This document shows positions 59,701 to 64,000 of a DNA stretch of 64,000 nt, in pieces. Under the pieces are notes generated by a model that was given only the letters and a program-made list of their open reading frames with translations, searched no databases and was not told the origin of the DNA. Source of the DNA: Liolophura sinensis (taxonomy: Eukaryota; Mollusca; Polyplacophora; Chitonida; Chitonidae); assembly GCF_032854445.1 (NCBI RefSeq), contig NC_088300.1, forward strand, positions 31,911,608 to 31,975,607. The letters are read 5' to 3'. Numbering within the stretch: position 1 is the stretch's first letter; each line of letters starts with the position of its first letter. The position numbers and the translations under genes are program-made.

Positions 59701-62700
59701 TAATCATTCATTCATTCATTAGAATGGAATTTAACACTACTTTCGAGAGTGCTTCACTTATATGAAGGTTGTCAGGTTTACGGATAGAAGAAATCGGACA
59801 GATCCCGGTAAAAACCATCTCACTTCACTAATTACGTGGCTTCCCCTCCGGTCGTGTTTGGTAAGGTGTGTCAGCAACCTGCAGATGATCGTGAGATTTC
59901 CCCAAGCTCTCCTTAGTTTCAAACCACCATAATGCCATGGGCGCCGGTCGTATAAGTGAAATATTCGTGAGTACGGCGTAAAACACCAATCGAATAAATT
60001 TACTGAGCATTGTTCCAGCCCAGTTCTTACTGTCGACTGTCACTTCTTTACTCCACCCATAAAACTTATTGGTCACGGCTAACAATGACAATAAAATAAT
60101 CAAGCATTGTCAAGCATACTCACAAGAACAGCTTTTTCAAAGGCGTCTATACCGGGGAGTGTTTCCAAACCCAAAGCGAAGGCTTCCACCGCTGGACAGA
60201 GAGCATCCAACTGGAACAAAATGTTTGACATAGGGATATTAAAAGACCGCAGCACAGAGAGAAAAACAAGAGCAGAGAAGAGTCTAATAGGTGATAAACG
60301 GTCACACTTAACCAGTGAAATATGGTCACAAGTAATATTAGTTACATAGTGACTACAGTGATAGGATGCGCAAATATATGGTGTCAATAATCCTCAGATT
60401 GGGCGAGGCGTCAGCGTTAGCCAAGACTAATATGAGGATTATTGACACCATATATTTGCGTTTCCTATCACTGAGTCACCATGTAGCGAATTTATCCAGC
60501 AATGGCCCATCCATTCATTGCAGAAGAAAGATGTATAGGTGAATCGCTTCAGCAATGTGACCATCGTTGGACCCAACAAAGGGAGATAACCTACTTAGCA
60601 GGCACATTTGACGTCTGCGGGATTTGAGAATATATCTACTACACGTGACCCCTTGTTGCACAACGAAAAGCGGAGTACATGTATTTTGTCTGATGCGGGG
60701 TAACCGGTGAAATGCGGCCTCTTGTCGTTTGTACCTAGTCAATTAGGGTTTCATTCCGACTGTTCATGTAAATGCCTAAGCATTAGGAACTTACACACCC
60801 CCTAGCAGGTGGCTTAAGCAGAATTAGGTTAAAAAAAAGTTAATTGCAATATATTAGATGCCACTGATCTAGAATTATAAAGCTTTCTATTGAAACAGAT
60901 AAGAATAACGCTGTCACCAATTTTGCTATACTGTGTATATGCAGTATATTTTCATGGAATTTTAGGGTATGTACCCCTAAAAAGTAAATGGCCTCGCTGG
61001 TTTAGATGGTTAAACCGCTGGCTCGCTGCGAAGATCACGTGTTTGGAGTCAAGGCAATTGGCCTCCACCAAACTTCAGTACAAGTAAGTGAGCTCACGAT
61101 CGCTTCCCAACGTTTACTGACCAATGCCAAGAAAACTTGGAAACAGGTGGAATATCTCAGCTAGGATTCTCTACCCGAGGCTGGGATTGAACCAAGAATC
61201 TTGTGCAGTAGTGACTGAAGGACAAATCCCTTGATTCAAAGACAAGGATCTTGTTTCAAAGACAATCATCTTAATTGAGAGACAAGCCTCTTGATTCAAA
61301 GGAAAGCATCTTGATTGAAAGACAAGCATCTTGACTGTAAGACAAGTCTCTTGATTAAAAGACAAGCCTCTTAATTGAAAACAAGTACCATGCATGGTCC
61401 TGTGTATAATTATTTACCATTGTTCTATACCCTGGTTTGGCTCCCCCGTGTCTGAAAGTAAAATTTCACAAAACTGAAAAATTGAAAATTGAAACCAAAA
61501 CTGATTTTCTTGTGAAAATCGTTAAATGTGTAATGATATGGGTATAATATAGTGCATGGCCTGCATGTAGTGCAGTTAAATAGTGCCTTTTACGTATGAG
61601 GACATTTTGTACAACTAGGTGCCTTTAGAAAACAAAAGCTTTAGCTGACTTAATTTATATGATTGGCGTTTTACACCGTATTCAAGAATATTTCACTTTT
61701 ATAACGGTGGTCAGCATGAAAGAAGCAGGCTCGGGGAAAACGCACCATCATGTGTATAGGTTGCTGGAGGAAGCCAGCATGAGCTGGACAAACTCACAAC
61801 GATCGCGTTGGTGAGAATTTCCTGGGTGATTGTGGTACGCTAGCAGGCCACAGTCCCCCCCCCCCCCCCCACCCCCTTAGTTTTCCAAAAGCGACAATGT
61901 TAACGTTTAGCGCTGTAGCTCAGTCCCAAACATTCCTTGGCCAATAAACTTTGGTGCATACCTGGCCCAGCCTGTGAGAAAGAAGCCATAAAAATCTTGA
62001 CAAAGGTTGACCGTCAAAATCTGGGCCTTTGCCGGCAGCTGGGAGGGGTGCCTAGCAAACGCCAAGGGGACGTCACTTGCAACCTCATCACCACCTGTCT
62101 CCTTGTGTCCTCAAACTTTCATCATTAAAACTCATACCTGCCCAAAGCTTAGACAATTTCTATCATTTTGATTCCAAGCATGCACCTGTACACCAAAAAC
62201 GGCAGGCTGGCAGCAAAAAAAGACTTTACACCCTAAAATACACAGAATTACGCTCTTCCCTACCGAAAAACGGAAGTTGTAATGGGTCTGTGTCCAGCAC
62301 ACTAATAACTGGGGCACGGGAGCTCCTTATAGCTTTAGGTTTGTAGGGTATACCGTGTACCGTGAACAATGTACTGTGCATTTCTACAGTTTATACCCGT
62401 CCAGTTTCTTCTGGAGGGGAAACGTCTGGATTATTTCAGATAAATTAAATATAATAAAACTATATAAATTATATAAATATAATATAAATTTCTGAAGTAT
62501 GCACCGAACTTTCATAAAACAGTATGGTTGCACTCGTCAGTGTTCAAGACTTTTTATTGTATACTGTCAATATTCCAGGCACGCATCCAAATTTAATTTC
62601 AGTTTCACTGTTTAATCTTGGAACTGTACTCAATGATAATGAGTTTGATAAGGAGGGGGGGGGGGGGGGCGACGGGCTTAACACATTATGGATAGCTTGC

Positions 62701-64000
62701 AGCTAACAAAAAAAATACTCAAAATGTACTCAAGTTTCTTACAAAGGTACAAACCTCATGACAGAATCTGTCCCACAGCGTAACGCTTCACACCAAGCGA
62801 CTGGCGTCACTGACGTTTTCAACGCCCCTGAAGCGGCAGTCATAAACAGGCCGTACAGCTGTCGTAAAATTATACTTAAAATATTAAAACATGGCAAGAG
62901 TCAATTTCAAACTTTTTGAGGGAAAAACACTTGAAAAGTTGAAGTATATAAGGAAAGTTTTAATATATGTGCATGTATGTATACATACATTCATGTATTT
63001 TCCGTTTTCATGATATTAATCAGAAACCTATACGTTACGTTTTTGGGATTATTGCTGTCGGATAATATTCTCAAATGAACCTTGAATAAACCAAAGGCCG
63101 ACAACAAACCGCTAAGCTCTTTGGCGTTCAGTTCAAAAATATGCCAATCTTATTTTGCACTGGAATAACAATGTCATTTATCAGATATCAGAAATGATAT
63201 GACCTTAATATCAGAATAGACTCAGAATGTTGTGTGTAGAAGTTTAAACATTGTACCAAACACAAATAAATACATAATCAAACATGCCATATTTCGGGAA
63301 AATGTAAATGTAAAAACATTGCAATTTTCCAGAAACAATGAACAGGAACTACTAGCAATTGATCCTTACAGAATGTACTCTAAATATTTTTTTTACAGTC
63401 AAGCTATATACGATCAAGCTTGCTTTATCTTTCCCCCAAACTGAAAGTAAGACAACTAACACAATGGCTGATAATGTAACATAGACTTACCGCTCCAGTT
63501 GAGCCTCCCATAGATTCTTCCACAAGGGAGGCCAGATTGTGAGCCAATCTATACGGACAGTCGATCGGTAACCCGGGAATTTCTTCTGTATTCAGTTCAG
63601 ACAGAATGGCTGGACGAAGAGAACAAAAATAGTTTCAGCGGACGTACATGACTCCCGTCTGATTGCGTCTTCGTTTACATCTGATTGATTAATTTCTCAT
63701 TCTTTTTTCGCTGATCGCCACATCAGGTTACTGAGAATCTAATACTCACCTGTAGCTCCCACCTTGAAGGTGTGTCCACAATCCCCATCGCCACATCAGG
63801 TTTCTGAGAATCAAATACTCACCTGTAGCTCCCACCTTGAACGTGTGTCCACAATCCTGGTCACCACACTGAGTTATTGTGAATCAAATACTCACCTGTA
63901 GCTCCCACCTTGAAGGTGTGCCCACAATCTCCATCGCCACATCAGGCTATGAGAATCAAATACTCACCAGTAGCTCCCATCTAGAACGTGTGCCCACAAT
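53542..64000 (-). CDS. TKFC: Triokinase/FMN cyclase, C-terminal part (runs off edge)
   Basis: TKFC phosphorylates dihydroxyacetone and glyceraldehyde with ATP and also cyclises FAD. Only the C-terminal DhaL (DAK2) ATP-binding domain lies in the window. Exons found, 5' to 3': a GDGDCGHTFKVGAT-encoding exon end (four tandem copies, 63750-64000), 63609-63491 (VEESMGGSTGA), 62858-62755 (LYGLFMTAASGAL), 60210-60124 (LDALCPAVEAFALGL...), 53748-53542 (GRASYVAASSLEKPDPGA... stop). GDGDCG and MGGSxGALYGLF are the diagnostic DhaL motifs. Phases show that one exon (length 1 modulo 3, expected to carry the conserved GDRTM motif) is missing between 62755 and 60210; I could not find it. The DhaK domain must lie beyond 64000. 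The last intron (6.4 kb) contains an antisense LINE. Whether the gene is intact is therefore uncertain, but no exon found has a lesion. Confidence 0.8.
53785..53900. repeat. Duplicated intronic block, copy 1
   Basis: 'ttccctagcaccatggctta', 'agcagaattaggtaaaaaaa' and 'gttaattgcaat' recur in order at 60775-60880. It could be a dispersed element or part of a local duplication in TKFC introns. Confidence 0.6.
54935..56283 (+). pseudogene. LINE ORF1 (gag-like, zinc knuckles), broken
   Basis: The N-terminal half is split over at least two frames (55020-55470), with an in-frame stop after 'EEICEELKSQGVA'. From 55508 the frame is open and shows three zinc knuckles in a row: CFTCQKFGHGKGQC, CFRCGIEGHDGFDC and CNCGGDHMASSREC. 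A Ser/Pro/Lys-rich tail follows. ORF1 products bind element RNA. The open frame runs on through a SINE into ORF2 sequence. Confidence 0.8.
56301..56446 (-). mobile_element. SINE (family A) inserted in the LINE
   Basis: A reverse copy bounded by a perfect 13-bp duplication, GATTTTTCTTGGA (56288-56300 and 56447-56459). It is open in the LINE frame, so it fuses ORF1 to ORF2 sequence over 55508-56914. The LINE was therefore already resident when the SINE arrived. Confidence 0.9.
56447..57172 (+). pseudogene. LINE ORF2: endonuclease remnant and linker
   Basis: Only the end of the APE-type endonuclease survives (CDSDHFPIIL, with the SDH catalytic motif). The linker to the RT domain follows, with a stop at 56912-56914 and a frame change. 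About 200 residues of endonuclease expected upstream are missing. Confidence 0.75.
57136..58100 (+). pseudogene. LINE ORF2: reverse transcriptase, broken
   Basis: Part one (57136-57591) has PPPWREACIIPVPKPGKD, NNYRPIDLTSCVCKTMEWM and QCGFRQGRSTMDHL. It stops right after FLDL, where catalytic motif A should continue. Part two (57606-58100) resumes with MGVPQGSILSPTLFSIKIN and the YVDD active-site box. The missing segment between suggests a small deletion with a frame change. A nonsense codon ends part two. Confidence 0.85.
58131..58496 (+). pseudogene. LINE ORF2: RT thumb and connection region
   Basis: Contains NLYRSLVRSKLDYGSIIYGS and the segment LDPVHHQGLRLSLDLFRTS, typical of the region between RT and RNase H in I and Jockey-like elements. 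It ends in a stop; the RNase H frame begins just after. Confidence 0.8.
58561..59292 (+). pseudogene. LINE ORF2: RNase H domain and C-terminus
   Basis: Type I RNase H with all four acidic positions visible: YTDGS, SAEARA, CSDS and a final Asp in VADREA, together with the WIPSHTGI motif. The frame is lost after TRCRIGHSSLTQFHTRW; the usual Cys/His-rich end (CVGCD-like, then HILVDC) continues in another frame to about 59455. Confidence 0.85.
59722..59835 (-). mobile_element. SINE-like fragment, diverged
   Basis: 'gagagtgcttcacttatatg', 'aaggttgtcaggtttacgga' and 'agaaatcggacagatcccgg' follow the family-A reverse order with heavy divergence. It directly abuts the CATT tail of the LINE and faces a forward copy. 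Confidence 0.5.
59836..60000 (+). mobile_element. SINE (family A), partial, in TKFC intron
   Basis: Forward copy from 'cttcccctccggtcgtgttt' to 'cggcgtaaaacaccaatcga' and an ataaat tail. It ends about 120 bp from a TKFC exon. Confidence 0.8.
60124..60210 (-). CDS. TKFC: TKFC penultimate exon
   Basis: Encodes LDALCPAVEAFALGLETLPG and IDAFEKAVL. Acceptor TTGTTCCAG, donor CTT|GTGAGT, phase 0 at both ends, joining directly to AAENGARCTAGMKAQAGRAS of the terminal exon. Confidence 0.8.
60341..60487. repeat. Long near-perfect hairpin in TKFC intron
   Basis: The left arm, 60341-60396, includes 'cgcaaatatatggtgtcaat' plus 'aatcctca'. The right arm, 60432-60487, is its reverse complement with about five differences over about 56 nt. 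The loop is 35 nt. The innermost 28 bp are perfect. This looks like a MITE-type fold-back element or a hairpin RNA source. Confidence 0.9.
60775..60880. repeat. Duplicated intronic block, copy 2
   Basis: 'cccctagcaggtggcttaag', 'cagaattaggttaaaaaaaa' and 'gttaattgcaatat' match the block at 53785-53900. Confidence 0.6.
60985..61205 (+). mobile_element. Second tRNA-derived SINE type
   Basis: 'ggcctcgctggtttagatgg' plus 'ttaaacc' has an A-box layout and 'tgtttggagtcaagg' a poor B-box. At the other end (about 61180-61200) the minus strand has a perfect B-box GGTTCAATCCC. It could be one composite or two facing elements. No intact tRNA folds from it. Confidence 0.45.
61205..61392 (+). repeat. Tandem array, 20-bp unit
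   Basis: About nine units of 'gacaagcctcttgattcaaa' with substitutions. Confidence 0.85.
61650..61870 (-). mobile_element. SINE (family A), degenerate, ending in a C run
   Basis: Reverse copy: 'tatgattggcgttttacacc', 'gtattcaagaatatttcact', 'ggaagccagcatgagctgga' and 'tacgctagcaggccacagtc', then a run of about 15 C that replaces the 'ggcccc' head. Confidence 0.75.
62755..62858 (-). CDS. TKFC: TKFC exon (LYGLF)
   Basis: Encodes LYGLFMTAASGALKTSVTPV then AWCEALRCGTDSVM. Acceptor TTACGACAG, donor GAG|GTTTGT, phase 2 at its end. Confidence 0.8.
63491..63609 (-). CDS. TKFC: TKFC exon (MGGSTGA)
   Basis: Encodes PIDCPYRLAHNLASLVEESM and GGSTGA. Acceptor CGTCCAG, donor GCG|GTAAGT. Forty codons counting the shared first base, consistent with the upstream GCTACAG|GTGAGT phase. 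Confidence 0.85.
63737..64000 (-). repeat. TKFC: Tandem copies of TKFC GDGDCG exon end
   Basis: Four copies at a 73, 73 and 72-bp period, with donors (GTGAGT) at about 63749, 63822, 63895 and 63967. Three copies encode DCGHTFKVGAT with a phase-1 donor. Copies 1 and 3 keep GDGDCG, copy 2 reads GDQDCG, and copy 4 has a TAG after DCGHTF. At most one or two can be the genuine exon. The array reaches the window edge, so its true length is unknown. Confidence 0.9.

Larger units (their letters stand above)
54370..59720 (+). mobile_element. Degenerate LINE, I/Nimb-like, antisense in TKFC intron
   Basis: A non-LTR retrotransposon about 5.3 kb long. Order: non-coding 5' leader (from about 54370), zinc-knuckle ORF1, remnant of the endonuclease, reverse transcriptase, RNase H, Cys-rich C-terminus, 3' UTR and a (CATT)n tail at 59705-59720. 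RNase H plus a CCHC-type ORF1 points to the I group, of which Nimb-type elements are known in molluscs. The coding region has several frameshifts, stops and deletions, so it cannot move by itself. Exact ends and target-site duplication were not resolved. Confidence 0.85.

Noticed and set aside
54370-59720. Endogenous retrovirus or other virus
   Set aside because: No long terminal repeats, protease or integrase. APE-type endonuclease stub, RT order, RNase H and CATT tail fit a non-LTR element.
60540-60580. Missing TKFC exon (minus-strand ...GPTM|GT)
   Set aside because: It looked like the GDRTM motif with a donor, but the upstream codons do not match a DhaL domain and no acceptor gives the required phase.
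63737-64000. CRISPR-like array (regular 73-bp repeats)
   Set aside because: The repeats have no unique spacers and contain an exon end with a splice donor. The genome is eukaryotic.

Overview
This window looks like nuclear DNA of an intron-rich invertebrate animal. It is most likely a marine lophotrochozoan such as a mollusc. That rests on three things: conserved animal gene families split by GT-AG introns, dozens of tRNA-headed SINEs of a type I associate with molluscan and related genomes, and a degenerate I/Nimb-like LINE with a CATT-repeat tail. The species cannot be fixed from sequence alone.

Layout. About 1-28.8 kb holds no gene I can recognise. It is AT-rich intergenic DNA with TA microsatellites, SINE copies, several tandem arrays (16.1-17.3 kb, 20.3-21.3 kb, 25.0-25.1 kb) and a few high-complexity islands that may be regulatory. 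Three genes follow. (1) A consortin (CNST) homologue on the minus strand, 28.9-36.6 kb. Its nine coding exons could be joined in frame to a 349-residue protein with a TPR-like helical region and a C-terminal membrane segment. (2) A PLD3/PLD4-type phospholipase D-family exonuclease on the plus strand, about 38.1-47.5 kb. It has nine mapped coding exons, an N-terminal signal-anchor and both HKD motifs intact. These two genes are head to head, with a probable shared promoter near 37.8-38.1 kb. (3) The C-terminal (DhaL/DAK2) part of a triokinase/FMN cyclase (TKFC) gene on the minus strand, 53.5-64.0 kb, continuing past the right edge. A decayed LINE of about 5.3 kb lies antisense in its last intron.

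The most unusual feature is a set of tandem arrays inside the genes. Each of the three genes carries intronic tandem repeats whose unit includes splice-site-like sequence in the sense orientation. In PLD the 3' end plus donor of the first HKD exon is repeated about 12 times, and the acceptor plus start of the preceding exon about 5 times. Two further PLD introns carry 42-nt and 54-nt units with abutting or closely spaced acceptor/donor motifs. The consortin intron has a 45-nt unit with acceptor, 8 nt and donor. In TKFC the end of the exon encoding the ATP/Mg-binding GDGDCG motif is repeated four times up to the window edge. This suggests recurrent local tandem duplication of splice junctions, with possible effects on splicing.

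Functionally, consortin (a trans-Golgi sorting receptor in vertebrates) and the PLD3-like enzyme (an endolysosomal nuclease) both belong to the secretory/endolysosomal system and may be co-expressed. TKFC acts on dihydroxyacetone and glyceraldehyde in the cytosol and is unrelated to them.
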